Source: Hymenobacter lucidus
Lineage (GTDB): Bacteria; Bacteroidota; Bacteroidia; Cytophagales; Hymenobacteraceae
Assembly: GCF_020447265.1 (NCBI RefSeq)
Contig: NZ_JAJADR010000004.1
Location: 434,001-498,000, forward strand
Length of the DNA: 64,000 bases
Reading direction: 5' to 3'
The position numbers and the translations under genes were made by a program. Below the pieces are notes generated by a model. That model searched no databases. It had not been told where the DNA came from and saw only the letters and a program-made list of their open reading frames with translations. Positions 51,994-61,620 of the stretch are shown here, piece after piece (the stretch's first letter is position 1; each line of letters starts with the position of its first letter).

Positions 51994-52045
51994 CGGCGGC
52001 CCCGCCGATAAGTTCTCGGCCGAGAACTTATCGGCGGGGCCGCCG
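51994..52045. terminator. 52-bp perfect palindrome
   Basis: Two 26-nt arms (51994-52019, 52020-52045) are exact reverse complements with no spacer. It lies 13 bp after the hydrolase stop (minus strand) and upstream of the zinc-finger gene. It is probably the hydrolase terminator, though it is exceptionally long and lacks poly-T. Confidence 0.7.
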
Positions 52046-52058
52046 GGGTTTTGCCTGC

Positions 52059-53549
52059 TTATTTGCCCGAGTTCTGGGCCGTGCTCTTGGATACTTTCTT
52101 CAAATCCTGCTTGGGATTCGAGCGGGGCGTAATGATTTTGTCGCTGGGCCGGGCGTACTGATCGAGCCAGGTTTGCATCAGCGCCAGCGCTTTGGGGGAG
52201 AAATTAGGCTGCTGCTCACCATTCACCAGCGGCCATTCCGACTCGTCGGGCTGAAATGCGTGGTTGACGCCGGCCACCTTGTATACTTTCACATGGCGGT
52301 TGCCGCCCGCTTTGAGGCCTTTTTGCAGGATTGCGAGGTTTTTGCTGGCCGCTACCTGTAGGTCTTCCACGCCATTGAGGGCCAGTACGGGGCATTTCAC
52401 GGCCGGCAGCTTCAGCTTGGGGTCGAAGTCGAGGTAGTAGCGGTACCAGGGCGAAACGAGCTGAGCTGCCCGGGCGCGGGCCATGTTGGGGTCAATTTCC
52501 ACGTTGCTCATCCGAATCATGGCCGCGAGCTTGCCCCGGGCCTGGTTGCTGTTCGGCGTCTGCCGAATGATGCTGATCATCTTGTCGTGCAGCTTCAGGG
52601 CCGCGTCTACCTGGGTGGCATTGCCCCCAATCATGCGCATAATATCCACCTGCTGACGGCGCAGAATGTCGCGGCCCGGCATGCCGTAGCCGGCCAGGGA
52701 AACCACGAAGTCGGGACCTTTGGGCTCGGTGGCGGCCAGCAGGGCAATGTTGGCGCCCTCACCGTGGCCCATCATGCCCACTTTCTTCTTGTCAATCCGG
52801 GCGTGGCTGCGCATGTAGTCCATGGCCGCTTCAGCATCCGTTTTTAGGTCTACGGTAGTGGCGGCGGCGTATCTCCCCCCCGATTTACCCACGCCCCGGT
52901 CGTCGTAGCGCACTACCGCTATGCCGTGCCGCGTCAGGTAGTCGGCCAGGATGGCAAACATGCGGTAGTCTTCCTGCTGGGCTGCGTCGCGGTCCTGCGG
53001 ACCCGAATCCGACACCAGCACGATGGCCGGGAAAGGGCCGTTGCCGTTGGGCGTCGTCACGGTAGCACCCAGGCACAGGTCGGTTTCCTTGTTGGTGATG
53101 ATAACCTGCTCGGTCTTGTAGGGCTGCGCGGGCTTAAAGGTCGGGGCGCTAACCACCGCCGCCGGACCCTGAATGAACTTCACCTCTTCCTTCAGACCCG
53201 GCTGCTCCCAGATACCCGTCATGGATTTCCGGTCTCTGCTGAGCTTGCCGTTGAAACGGCTGCCGGCCTGCTCGATCTTGAGGGAAATATCTTCTTTAAC
53301 GAGCGACATTTCCACGGGCATGCGGCTTATTTTCTGCCGGGGCATATCCAGGGCCGCGTAGTAGCTGCCGCCGGTGAGGGGCACAATGGTAATAATAAGC
53401 TCGAAGCTGCCACCAGGCACCTTCAGCTGGCCTTTCCACTGCCCGCTCAAAGGAGCGGGCTCGCCACTGGCCGCTAGGCTGCGGGTAGCGGTGAGAGGTA
53501 CCCAAAAAAGCAGTAACGCTATGATTACAGCGTGTAAATATTTATTCAT
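52059..53549 (-). CDS. Secreted alpha/beta hydrolase lacking the nucleophile serine
   Basis: This 496-residue exported protein has a signal peptide (MNKYLHAVIIALLLFWVPLT). An N-terminal ~100-residue lipocalin-like domain (LSGQWKGQLKVPGGSFELII) precedes the alpha/beta hydrolase domain. Conserved family parts are present: FPAIVLVSDSGPQDRD (oxyanion region), VVRYDDRGVGKSGG, the acid loop LALNGVEDLQV and the histidine VAGVNHAFQP. The nucleophile elbow, however, reads MMGHGEGAN instead of the usual GHSEG. The codon at 52761-52763 is GGT, one base from AGT (Ser). It is therefore probably inactive as a serine hydrolase, or it is a sequencing or recent mutation. An ATG at 53558 is an alternative start. 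Confidence 0.85.
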   Translation of the reverse strand: MNKYLHAVIIALLLFWVPLTATRSLAASGEPAPLSGQWKGQLKVPGGSFELIITIVPLTGGSYYAALDMPRQKISRMPVEMSLVKEDISLKIEQAGSRFNGKLSRDRKSMTGIWEQPGLKEEVKFIQGPAAVVSAPTFKPAQPYKTEQVIITNKETDLCLGATVTTPNGNGPFPAIVLVSDSGPQDRDAAQQEDYRMFAILADYLTRHGIAVVRYDDRGVGKSGGRYAAATTVDLKTDAEAAMDYMRSHARIDKKKVGMMGHGEGANIALLAATEPKGPDFVVSLAGYGMPGRDILRRQQVDIMRMIGGNATQVDAALKLHDKMISIIRQTPNSNQARGKLAAMIRMSNVEIDPNMARARAAQLVSPWYRYYLDFDPKLKLPAVKCPVLALNGVEDLQVAASKNLAILQKGLKAGGNRHVKVYKVAGVNHAFQPDESEWPLVNGEQQPNFSPKALALMQTWLDQYARPSDKIITPRSNPKQDLKKVSKSTAQNSGK

Positions 53550-53558
53550 AAAGTGCAA

Positions 53559-53929
53559 CTTATAAACGGTTTGAGGCCGTGTACAGAGGGGAAATGCCTC
53601 GAAAATACCAAATTTACGTGAGACTCACCGCAGAAGATTCAGGAGCTGGACCGTAGCAGCCGCCCACCACCAGGCCCAAAGCCGGGCCGCATCCGACCCG
53701 ACAGCTTCCTTCCTGAAAATGACTGCGCGGGTCCGGATTAAGTATTGTATAATTCATATATGAAGCTTGGTGCCAGCTCTGCGCGGCTTGCCCTGTACTT
53801 TCCGGCCCGCCGCACCAGCTTTATAGCTGCCCTCAACCGCGTCGTTGGTGGGCCGCAGCAGCAGCCTCGTAGCGGGGGCGCGACCTACTATATAAGGAGT
53901 GGGGCTGCGGCAGCTGGCCAGGTACAAAA
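53559..53929. other. ~370-bp gap without a supported gene
   Basis: It lies upstream of the hydrolase and downstream of the TonB receptor. A 76-codon frame at 53745-53975 runs through the receptor's terminator and has no coding features. I see no consensus promoter. Confidence 0.5.
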
Positions 53930-53932
53930 AAA

Positions 53933-53961
53933 GAGCGGACGGAGAAATTCTCCGCCCGCTC
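53933..53961 (-). terminator. Terminator of the Oar-like receptor gene
   Basis: A 12-bp stem with one G-U pair (53933-53944, 53950-53961) and a 5-nt loop is followed on the minus strand by seven T residues. Confidence 0.92.
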
Positions 53962-53995
53962 CCGGGTACTGTTAGCTTGGTAGCAAGCCGCGTGC

Positions 53996-56900
53996 TTAGT
54001 TGAAGATGTAGCGCACGCCAAGCTGACCCTGCCAGCGCGAAGCCAACGACGATACGTCCCAGGGGTTGCTACGGGTAGCAATGTTCTTGGGGAACGAGAA
54101 GGTGGGCTGCACGCCGGCCCCGGTCGACTCCACACGCAGCAGCTCAATGGCGTTGTTCTGCACCGAGTACTGGTGGCCCCAGTCGTTGTTGAGCAGGTTA
54201 GTAGCGTTGATGATGTCGAAGGTCACCTGGATGGTGTTCTTCTTGCCACCGGCCATGAAGTTGAAGTCCTGGGCTACGCGCAGGTCAAGCTGGTGCGTCC
54301 AGGGCAGGCGGGAGGAGAAGCGCTGGGCATACTCGCCGCGGTGCTTGCTCAGGTAGTCGTCGTTGTTGATGAAGGCATCCAGCTGAGCCTGTACTTCGGC
54401 CAGCGTGCGGGTGTCGGTCGTCACCAGCTTGATTTCGTTCACGTCGCGCACATCCCGCGGAATGTAGAACAGGTCGTTGCCGTTGTTGCCGTCGCTGTTC
54501 AGGTCGGTGCTGTTGCCGTACACGTAGGTGAGCGGCTGGCCCGACAAGCCTTCGTACACGGCCGAGATGGTCGTGGCCAGCTTATCGCCGGCGTAATGGA
54601 AGGTGTAGCCGGCCGTGGCCAGCACCCGGTGCCGCCGGTCGTTGAGCGAGAAGCTCAGCTCCGGGTTGTTCGGGTCGGTGATGATCTGGTTGAAGCCAAA
54701 GTTCGAGGAAGCCGTGGTGTTGAAGCCGCTGTTTACTTCCTTCGACTTGCCATAGGTATAGGCCACGGAGGTGTTCAGACCGTCGCCAAACTGCTTCTGG
54801 AGCTGGCCCGTCAGGTTATAGCGGAAGCCCTGGTCGGTGTTTTTCAGCACATACACGTTCGTGAAGTTCGCATCGACGCGGCGGGCGGCGCCGCTGGCGT
54901 ATACCGGGCGCTTATCGGGGCCGGCCAGGTTGCCGATGGGGGCAGCCAGGTTAGCATCCTGGTAGTAGATGTCGTTCAGCGTCTTCGAGTACACGCCTTC
55001 CAGCGTCGCAATGACGTCGCCGGGCAGGCGGAAATCCACAGCCAGGTTGGAGCGCCACACCTGGGGCAGCTTGAAGTCCTTGGCCAGCACATTGATCTGG
55101 GCGGTTTTCGAAGCGCCAGCGCTGTAGGTAGTCGGAATCCGGTCCACGTTGGTTTCAATCGTCGACAGGTACTTCGGCGTAGCTGGGTTGCTTGTGTTGT
55201 ACGACGTGTTGTTGATGTCCAGGTTGCCCTGAATCATGCCGCTGTTGGAGTAGCTGTTGGCAATCCAGACGTAGGGCACGCGGCCCGTGAAAATACCCGT
55301 ACCACCGCGCACCTGGATTTTGGCGTCGTTGTTCAGGTCATAGTTGAAGCCCAGGCGGGGTGCCCACAGCAGCTGGCCGTTGGGCACGTTCTGGGTGTTC
55401 AGGTCGCCGTACTTATCGAAAGCTGATTGGTTTTCTACCAGCGGGTTATAAGCCGGCTTATCCACAAACACGGGCACGTCGAGGCGCAAGCCGGCCGTCA
55501 GGCGCAGGTTCTGGATGGGCGAGTACTGGTCCTGCACGTAGAAGCCGAGCTGCATAGCCTTGAAAGCCGCTGCTCCGTCGCCGGAGGTAGCGTAGGCCGC
55601 CTGTACCCGGGTAGCCTTGTCGGCGTAGAAGTTTTGCAGCGATGTAAACGTGTAAGCACCGCTGCCGTCACTGATAAACAAGTTGCGGAACTTGAAGCCT
55701 TCGTTGTGCGTGCCCAGCGTGAAGGTGTGCTTGCCGAAAGTGGCCGTTAGGTTGTCGGTTACTTCCACAATGTCCTGGTTCAGGCTGTTGAGGGCCGAGT
55801 TACGCTCAGTGCCAAACAGGTAAGTGTTGCCGTTGTCGGCAATGCTGAAGGCTGGCAGCAGGGCACCGCGCGTCACGCGGCCGTCCCGGATGCGGCTGTA
55901 GCTGAGCAGCAGCTTGTTGGAGAAGCGGCCGAAGCGGCTGTTCAGTTCGGCTACCGAGCTGTTGGTCACGTTGCTGAAGCGGTAGCCGTTGTTGCCGAAG
56001 CGGAAGTTGATGGACGAGCGGGTAATGTTGTCGGTGAAGGCCTCAACGTAGTTGTGGCGCAGCGTGAGCTGGTTGTTGTCCGAAAGGTTGAAGTCTAGGC
56101 GCGCAAATACCTTGTTGCTTTCCGTGCGCAGCACTTCCTCATCGGCGCTGCCCACCTCGTAGCCGTAGCGTTGCTTGGCATAGGCGGCAATGCCGGCCAG
56201 GGTAGTGGGGTTGATGCTCGACGCGGACGTGCCGGGCGTGAAGCCCAGCGGGGTGCTGGCGCGGGCAATTTCACCGTTCAGGAAAAAGAAAACCTTGTCG
56301 CGTACCAAAGCGCCGCCCACCCGGAAGCCGGTCTGGTAGTTCGAAAACTTGTCGGCCTTGGTGCGGGGTTCCGTTACGCTCTTGCCAATGGTGTTCTGAT
56401 TCCGGCCAAAGCCGTAAATCGAGGCCGACAGATCGTTCGAGCCCGAGCGGGTAATGGCGTTGATACCGCCGCCGGTGAAGTTGCCGAGCATCACGTCGTA
56501 GGGCGACACTACCACCTGGATTTCCTGGATGGCATCGAGGGCAATAGGCTGGGTGCCAGCCTGGCCGCCGGGCGTGGCGCTGGGGGCCAATCCAAACACG
56601 TCGTTGTTCACGGCGCCGTCAATGGTGATGTTGTTGTAGCGGTTGTTGGCGCCACCAATCGAGCTGCTCCCGCCGCCGTTGGCCTGGGGCGTGAGGCGCA
56701 CGAAGTCGTTCAACGAGCGGCTGAGCGTGGGTAGGCGCTGGATCTGCTCCCGTGAAATGCGGGTTTCCGAACCCATGCGGCTGGCGTTCATGATACCGTC
56801 GCGGCGGGCACTTACCACCACTTCGTTCAGCTGCTGGGTGGCTTCGTTCAGGTTGATGTCGAGGCGCAGGTTCTGGCCCAAGCTCAAATACACCCCTTCC

Positions 56901-57181
56901 CGGCTGATGTCCTTGTAGCCGATGTAGGTAACGCGCACGGTGTACGGCCCGCCAACGCGCATGTTCTGGATGTTGTAGCGGCCTTCCGAGTTGGTAGGGG
57001 CAATATACTGGGTGTTGGTCGGCCCGTGAATGGCAATGATGGTAGCCCCCGGAAGTTCGGCTCCATCCTTGTCGGTGATGCTGCCACCCATGGCAGCGGT
57101 GGTGCTCTGCGCCATGCCCCAGCGCGCCGACAGCAGCGTCAGGAGCAAAAGCACCAGATGGCGTAAACGTAAGTTACTCAT
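53996..57181 (-). CDS. Oar-like TonB-dependent outer-membrane protein
   Basis: This 1061-residue outer-membrane protein has a signal peptide (LRHLVLLLLTLLSARWGMAQ). A carboxypeptidase-regulatory-like domain is at ~25-115 (GGSITDKDGAELPGATIIAI). The plug is at ~120-240 (LNDFVRLTPQAN, NNRYNNITIDGAVNND, EIQVVVSPYDVMLGNFTGGG). The large barrel carries the Oar-type landmark GGGINAITRSGSN, and the C-terminus is GQLGVRYIFN. The size and plug motifs fit the Oar/'TonB-dependent receptor' group, which lacks SusD partners; the Myxococcus member is involved in development or export. The start is moved to 57181 for a proper signal peptide. A minus-strand TACCTTTG lies 44 nt upstream. Confidence 0.9.
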   Translation of the reverse strand: MSNLRLRHLVLLLLTLLSARWGMAQSTTAAMGGSITDKDGAELPGATIIAIHGPTNTQYIAPTNSEGRYNIQNMRVGGPYTVRVTYIGYKDISREGVYLSLGQNLRLDINLNEATQQLNEVVVSARRDGIMNASRMGSETRISREQIQRLPTLSRSLNDFVRLTPQANGGGSSSIGGANNRYNNITIDGAVNNDVFGLAPSATPGGQAGTQPIALDAIQEIQVVVSPYDVMLGNFTGGGINAITRSGSNDLSASIYGFGRNQNTIGKSVTEPRTKADKFSNYQTGFRVGGALVRDKVFFFLNGEIARASTPLGFTPGTSASSINPTTLAGIAAYAKQRYGYEVGSADEEVLRTESNKVFARLDFNLSDNNQLTLRHNYVEAFTDNITRSSINFRFGNNGYRFSNVTNSSVAELNSRFGRFSNKLLLSYSRIRDGRVTRGALLPAFSIADNGNTYLFGTERNSALNSLNQDIVEVTDNLTATFGKHTFTLGTHNEGFKFRNLFISDGSGAYTFTSLQNFYADKATRVQAAYATSGDGAAAFKAMQLGFYVQDQYSPIQNLRLTAGLRLDVPVFVDKPAYNPLVENQSAFDKYGDLNTQNVPNGQLLWAPRLGFNYDLNNDAKIQVRGGTGIFTGRVPYVWIANSYSNSGMIQGNLDINNTSYNTSNPATPKYLSTIETNVDRIPTTYSAGASKTAQINVLAKDFKLPQVWRSNLAVDFRLPGDVIATLEGVYSKTLNDIYYQDANLAAPIGNLAGPDKRPVYASGAARRVDANFTNVYVLKNTDQGFRYNLTGQLQKQFGDGLNTSVAYTYGKSKEVNSGFNTTASSNFGFNQIITDPNNPELSFSLNDRRHRVLATAGYTFHYAGDKLATTISAVYEGLSGQPLTYVYGNSTDLNSDGNNGNDLFYIPRDVRDVNEIKLVTTDTRTLAEVQAQLDAFINNDDYLSKHRGEYAQRFSSRLPWTHQLDLRVAQDFNFMAGGKKNTIQVTFDIINATNLLNNDWGHQYSVQNNAIELLRVESTGAGVQPTFSFPKNIATRSNPWDVSSLASRWQGQLGVRYIFN

Positions 57182-57224
57182 AAATAAGCGGTTGTTGGAA
57201 AAATCCCTTTTTTCTAAGGGGCCG

Positions 57225-57232
57225 CAAAGGTA
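57225..57232 (-). promoter_or_regulatory. -7 element of the Oar-like gene
   Basis: CAAAGGTA on the plus strand is TACCTTTG on the minus strand, an exact -7 consensus 44 nt before the start. No clear -33 TTG. Confidence 0.55.
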
Positions 57233-57235
57233 CAA

Positions 57236-57684
57236 GCACTTTTCTATTTTTGTACTATGCAGTTATGATTAACTTTTTGGCCCGTATCTAGTGAGCTAGT
57301 AATCAGTAAGAGTATGCGGTTTAATGACGTGCTATAGATTTATTTAGCTTGTATATCTCGATTTTAATGTGTTTGCGCATATCTTATTCAATTGTATTGT
57401 TACTAGTTATAATAATTGCCCTTTGGTGACTTTTGGTGTCGTATAATGCAATTCTATATTGAAATAGTCAGGGCCTGCATATTGGCTCATCCGCCGCTGG
57501 ATATTGCCATAACCACCTGACTGATAAGCCGAAATTGGCCGCCGATAGTACTGAGCCGGGCCGCTTAAGACGCACGGCTCACTCTATCGTTATTGCCGGC
57601 GCCCGAAGCTGGCGAAGGGGGCCGCGCAGCCCCGGGAGCAATAATATAGTCTATGGCTTATATTGAACTGCTTAACCTGCGACA
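57236..57684. other. 449-bp gap, strongly AT-rich in part
   Basis: The interval between divergent genes contains no gene-like frame. From about 57241 to 57480 the sequence is markedly AT-rich compared with the ~60% GC surroundings. The remainder returns to normal composition. Confidence 0.5.
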
Positions 57685-58581
57685 ATGCGTCTTTCCCTGC
57701 TATCCGTTCTGTTCAGCTTGCTCTTACTGGTGATGCCCCGAGCAGGGCAGGCCCAGGCCAGAACCTTTGCCCCCGACACGCTCTCCGACGGCGGCGTTTT
57801 TGGATTGGCTTTGTCCCATGATGGCACCGAAGCCTATTTCACCGACTCAGACCGCACCCGCACTAGCTTGCGGCTCATGCAGGCCAAGCGGGTGGCCGGG
57901 CGCTGGCAAACGCCCACGCTGGTGCCCTTTGCCAGCCCATTCCGCGACATCGACCCCATCTTTTCGCCCGATGGCCAGCGCCTGTATTTCAACTCCACCC
58001 GGCCCTACGACAACTCAGCTACCGAACGGCCCAACTTCGACGTGTGGGTGGTGGAGCGCACCGGCAGCGGCTGGTCGGAGCCCCGGCGCGTGGCCGGCGT
58101 TTCCCAGGACTCGACCAGTGAATCATACGCCTCAGTAGCCCGCAATGGCACTATGTATTTCACTTCTACCCGTCGCGGGGGGGCGGGCAAATCCGATATC
58201 TACGCTTCCCGGTTGAAAAACGGGCAGTATCAGCCAGCCCAGGCGCTTGCCCTGAATACGCCCGGCTCGGATGGCAACCCCTTCATTTCGGCCAACGACC
58301 AGTTGCTGCTCTTCATTTCCGACCGGCCCGGCGGCTTCGGCGGCACCGACCTTTACCTAAGCTACCGGCAGGGCAAAGGCTGGAGCCAACCCTACAACCT
58401 GGGCCCCAAAGTGAATACGGCGGGCAGTGAGTTTTGCCCCGCTTTGTCGGCTGATGGCCGCACGCTCTACTTTTCCCGTACCGAGCGCAACGGCGACACG
58501 ATTGTGCGCGAAGACTTGTACTCTATTCCGGTGGCCGAATTGGGGTTGCCCCGGGAAATTGAGCGACGCGTGCGGCGGTAA
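57685..58581 (+). CDS. Secreted PD40 beta-propeller protein
   Basis: This 298-residue exported protein has a signal peptide (LSLLSVLFSLLLLVMPRAGQ, cut near AQA). At least four WD40-like PD40 repeats are visible: FSPDGQRLYFNSTRP at ~98, VARNGTMYFTSTRRGG at ~150, SANDQLLLFISDRPGG at ~200 and LSADGRTLYFSRTERNG at ~250. Such TolB-like propellers bind proteins or peptidoglycan-associated partners in the periplasm. Many relatives carry an OmpA domain, which this one lacks. Function is otherwise unknown. It lies 126 bp upstream of uvrA on the same strand. Confidence 0.83.
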   Translation: MRLSLLSVLFSLLLLVMPRAGQAQARTFAPDTLSDGGVFGLALSHDGTEAYFTDSDRTRTSLRLMQAKRVAGRWQTPTLVPFASPFRDIDPIFSPDGQRLYFNSTRPYDNSATERPNFDVWVVERTGSGWSEPRRVAGVSQDSTSESYASVARNGTMYFTSTRRGGAGKSDIYASRLKNGQYQPAQALALNTPGSDGNPFISANDQLLLFISDRPGGFGGTDLYLSYRQGKGWSQPYNLGPKVNTAGSEFCPALSADGRTLYFSRTERNGDTIVREDLYSIPVAELGLPREIERRVRR

Positions 58582-58642
58582 TAGCAGTCGGTGGGAGCAG
58601 TAATTTCTTTGGCTTGTCTCGTCTTCGGCTGTCAATCCGCCG

Positions 58643-58650
58643 TACCTTCG
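58643..58650 (+). promoter_or_regulatory. -7-like element of uvrA
   Basis: TACCTTCG, one mismatch from TAnnTTTG, lies 57 nt before the start; TTTG occurs at 58608-58611. Confidence 0.35.
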
Positions 58651-58707
58651 TAGGTCTAATTGCCGCAGCGGAAACCTTCCCGGTTGCTTCGGCTGTTTAA
58701 CCTTTCT

Positions 58708-61545
58708 ATGGCCAAAGAATCTTTACAAGTAGCCGCCCCCGCGGCCGACCCGATTGACCAGCTCGACCCGCGCGAGTTCATTCTGATCAAGAATGCCCGG
58801 GTGCACAACCTCAAAAACCTCAGCGTAGCCCTGCCGCGCAATAAGTTTATCGTCGTCACGGGCCTCTCGGGCTCGGGCAAGTCGAGCCTGGCCTTCGATA
58901 CGCTCTACGCCGAAGGGCAGCGCATGTATGTGGAAAGCCTGAGCAGCTACGCCCGCCAGTTCCTGGGCCGGATGGACAAGCCCGACGTGGACTACATCCG
59001 CGGTATTTCGCCGGCCATTGCCATTGAGCAGAAGGTTTCTATCAAAAACAACCGCTCCACCGTCGGCACCAGCACCGAAATCTACGACTACCTCAAGCTG
59101 CTCTTTGCCCGCGTGGGCCGCACGTTTTCGCCCGTCAGCGGGGAGCAGGTGCGCAAAGACTCGGTGGCTGACGTGGTCGACTACCTCTTTGGCCTGGAAG
59201 ATGGCACCCGCGTGACGCTGCTGGCCCCGCTGCTGCCCTCGGCCGATGGCCGGCCTATGAGTAAGGAGCTGGATCTGCTTTTGCAGAAAGGCTACAGCCG
59301 GGTGGTGGTAAACGGCGACGAAACGGCCTTTATCGAAGACCTAATTGGCGAAGGCAAGCCCGAGGTGAAGGGCGACGTCTACATCATGATTGACCGCGCC
59401 GTCATCCGGCCCGGCGACGAAGACATGCAGTTCCGCCTCTCGGATTCGGTGCAAACCGCGTTTTTCGAGGGCCACGGCACTTGCCTAGTCCGGATGGACA
59501 ATGAAACCCGCACGTTCTCCGACCGGTTTGAGCTCGACGGTGTGGTGTTCGAGGAGCCCAACGTCAACTTCTTCAGCTTCAACAACCCCTACGGCGCCTG
59601 CCAGACCTGCGAGGGTTTCGGCTCGGTGCTGGGCATTGATGAGGACCTGGTGATTCCCGACAAGAGCCTGACGGTGTATGAGGGCGCCATTGCTCCCTGG
59701 CGCACCGACAAGCAGAGCGAGTGGCTCAAGCCGTTGCTCAAAAACGGCATCCGCTTCGATTTCCCCATTCACCGGCCCTACAACGAGCTGAGTGAAGCCG
59801 AGCGCACCCTGCTCTGGAAAGGCAACAAGTATTTCGACGGCCTCGACGAGTATTTCAAGTGGGTGAGCACCCAAACCCACAAAATCCAGTACCGCGTGCT
59901 GCAAAGCCGCTACCGGGGCCGCACCACCTGCCCCGACTGCCGCGGCACCCGCCTGCGCAAGGATGCCCAGTACGTCAAAATCCAGGACCAGAGCATTACC
60001 GATATTGTGCTGCTGCCCATCAGCAAGGCCCTCGATTTTTTCGAGAATCTGGCTCTTACTGAGCACGAAATGAAGGTAGCTGAGCGCCTGAGCACGGAAA
60101 TCACCAACCGCCTGGGCTACCTCAACCGCGTGGGCCTGGGCTACCTGACCCTGAACCGCCTGAGCAGCACGCTCTCGGGCGGCGAAAGTCAGCGTATTTC
60201 GTTGGCTACTTCGCTCGGCTCGGCGCTGGTAGGCTCCATGTACATTCTCGACGAGCCCAGCATCGGCCTGCACCCCAAGGACGCCGAGCAGCTTATTGGC
60301 GTGTTGCGCTCCTTGCAGAAGCTGGGCAACACCGTTATTGTGGTGGAGCACGAGGAGAAGATGATGGAGGAAGCCGACCAGATTATCGACATCGGGCCCG
60401 AAGCTGGCTCCGGCGGTGGCCACCTCATGTTCCAGGGTACTTATCCTGAGATTCTCAAGAACACCACGACTTACACCGGCAAGTACCTCAGCGGCGCTAT
60501 GGAGGTGAAAGTGCCCCAGATCCGGCGGCCCTGGCGCAACGCGCTGGAGGTAACCGGGGCCCGGGAAAACAACCTCAAAAACGTCAACGCCAAGTTTCCG
60601 CTGGGCGTGATGACTGTGGTAACGGGCGTATCGGGCTCGGGCAAATCGACGCTGGTGAAGCGCATTCTGGCCCCGGCCGTGGCCAAGCAGCTCGGCGGCG
60701 GTGCCGGTGAAGCCACCGGCAAGTTCGACCGCCTGATGGGCGTGCAGGGCCAGGTCTCGCACGTCGAGTTCGTGGACCAGAACCCCATCGGCAAGAGCAG
60801 CCGCTCCAACCCGGTGACCTACGTGAAGGCCTACGACGCCATCCGGACGCTGTTTTCGGATCAGCCGCTGGCCAAAGCCCGGGGCCTGAAACCGTCGCAC
60901 TTCAGCTTCAACATCGAAGGGGGGCGCTGCGAAGTGTGCCAGGGCGAAGGTCAGGTCAAGATCGAAATGCAGTTCATGGCCGACATCTACCTGACCTGCG
61001 ACAGTTGCGGTGGCCGCAAGTTCAAGCAGGATATTCTGGACGTGAAATTCCAGGACAAGGGCATCGACGACATCCTGGAAATGACCGTGGCCGACGCCGT
61101 GGAGTTCTTCAAGGGCCAGCCTAAGGTAGCCGAGCGCCTCCGGCCGCTCGACGACGTGGGCCTGGGCTACATCCGGCTGGGACAGTCGGCCAACACACTT
61201 TCGGGCGGCGAAGCCCAGCGCGTGAAGCTGGCCTCGTTCCTGACCAAGGGCGCCACGCTGCAGCAGGACAAAATCCTGTTCATCTTCGACGAGCCCAGCA
61301 CCGGCCTGCACTTCCACGACATTGCCAAACTGCTCAAAGCCCTCAACGCGCTGATTGAGCAAGGCAACTCGGTGCTTATCATCGAGCACAACATGGACAT
61401 CATCAAGTGCGCCGACTGGATTATTGACCTCGGCCCCGAGGGTGGTACCAATGGTGGCCACCTGCTGTTTGAGGGCACGCCCGAGGATATGCTGGCCCAC
61501 AAGGATACCAACCACACGGCGCGGTTCCTGGCCGAAAAGCTATAA
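58708..61545 (+). CDS. uvrA: Excinuclease ABC subunit A
   Basis: This 945-residue damage-recognition ATPase of nucleotide excision repair has two ABC modules. Module 1 has Walker [15 protein letters not shown] (~52), signature [13 protein letters not shown] (~490) and Walker [11 protein letters not shown]. Module 2 has [14 protein letters not shown] (~640), [13 protein letters not shown] (~830) and [12 protein letters not shown]. The C-terminal zinc finger is intact (CEVCQGEG ... CDSCGG). The first zinc site is altered: [13 protein letters not shown] keeps one CxxC, but the preceding CPxC found in E. coli UvrA is replaced by ELDG. The start at 58708 (MAKESL) is preferred to TTG 58660. A perfect terminator follows. 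Confidence 0.95.
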   Translation: MAKESLQVAAPAADPIDQLDPREFILIKNARVHNLKNLSVALPRNKFIVVTGLSGSGKSSLAFDTLYAEGQRMYVESLSSYARQFLGRMDKPDVDYIRGISPAIAIEQKVSIKNNRSTVGTSTEIYDYLKLLFARVGRTFSPVSGEQVRKDSVADVVDYLFGLEDGTRVTLLAPLLPSADGRPMSKELDLLLQKGYSRVVVNGDETAFIEDLIGEGKPEVKGDVYIMIDRAVIRPGDEDMQFRLSDSVQTAFFEGHGTCLVRMDNETRTFSDRFELDGVVFEEPNVNFFSFNNPYGACQTCEGFGSVLGIDEDLVIPDKSLTVYEGAIAPWRTDKQSEWLKPLLKNGIRFDFPIHRPYNELSEAERTLLWKGNKYFDGLDEYFKWVSTQTHKIQYRVLQSRYRGRTTCPDCRGTRLRKDAQYVKIQDQSITDIVLLPISKALDFFENLALTEHEMKVAERLSTEITNRLGYLNRVGLGYLTLNRLSSTLSGGESQRISLATSLGSALVGSMYILDEPSIGLHPKDAEQLIGVLRSLQKLGNTVIVVEHEEKMMEEADQIIDIGPEAGSGGGHLMFQGTYPEILKNTTTYTGKYLSGAMEVKVPQIRRPWRNALEVTGARENNLKNVNAKFPLGVMTVVTGVSGSGKSTLVKRILAPAVAKQLGGGAGEATGKFDRLMGVQGQVSHVEFVDQNPIGKSSRSNPVTYVKAYDAIRTLFSDQPLAKARGLKPSHFSFNIEGGRCEVCQGEGQVKIEMQFMADIYLTCDSCGGRKFKQDILDVKFQDKGIDDILEMTVADAVEFFKGQPKVAERLRPLDDVGLGYIRLGQSANTLSGGEAQRVKLASFLTKGATLQQDKILFIFDEPSTGLHFHDIAKLLKALNALIEQGNSVLIIEHNMDIIKCADWIIDLGPEGGTNGGHLLFEGTPEDMLAHKDTNHTARFLAEKL

Positions 61546-61575
61546 GCCCAACCGGCGGAGTTTTCCGTAAAAACC

Positions 61576-61605
61576 AAAGGAGCCGCCTTGCAAGGCGGCT
61601 CCTTT
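61576..61605 (+). terminator. Perfect palindromic terminator after uvrA
   Basis: A 30-bp perfect palindrome (15-bp arms) runs into a T5 run 31 nt after the stop codon; the next gene starts 16 nt later. Confidence 0.92.
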
Positions 61606-61620
61606 TTGATTGAAGCGACT

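Noticed and set aside
53745..53975. 76-codon plus-strand frame between hydrolase and Oar-like receptor
   Set aside because: It runs through the receptor's terminator, has low-complexity composition and no recognisable feature.
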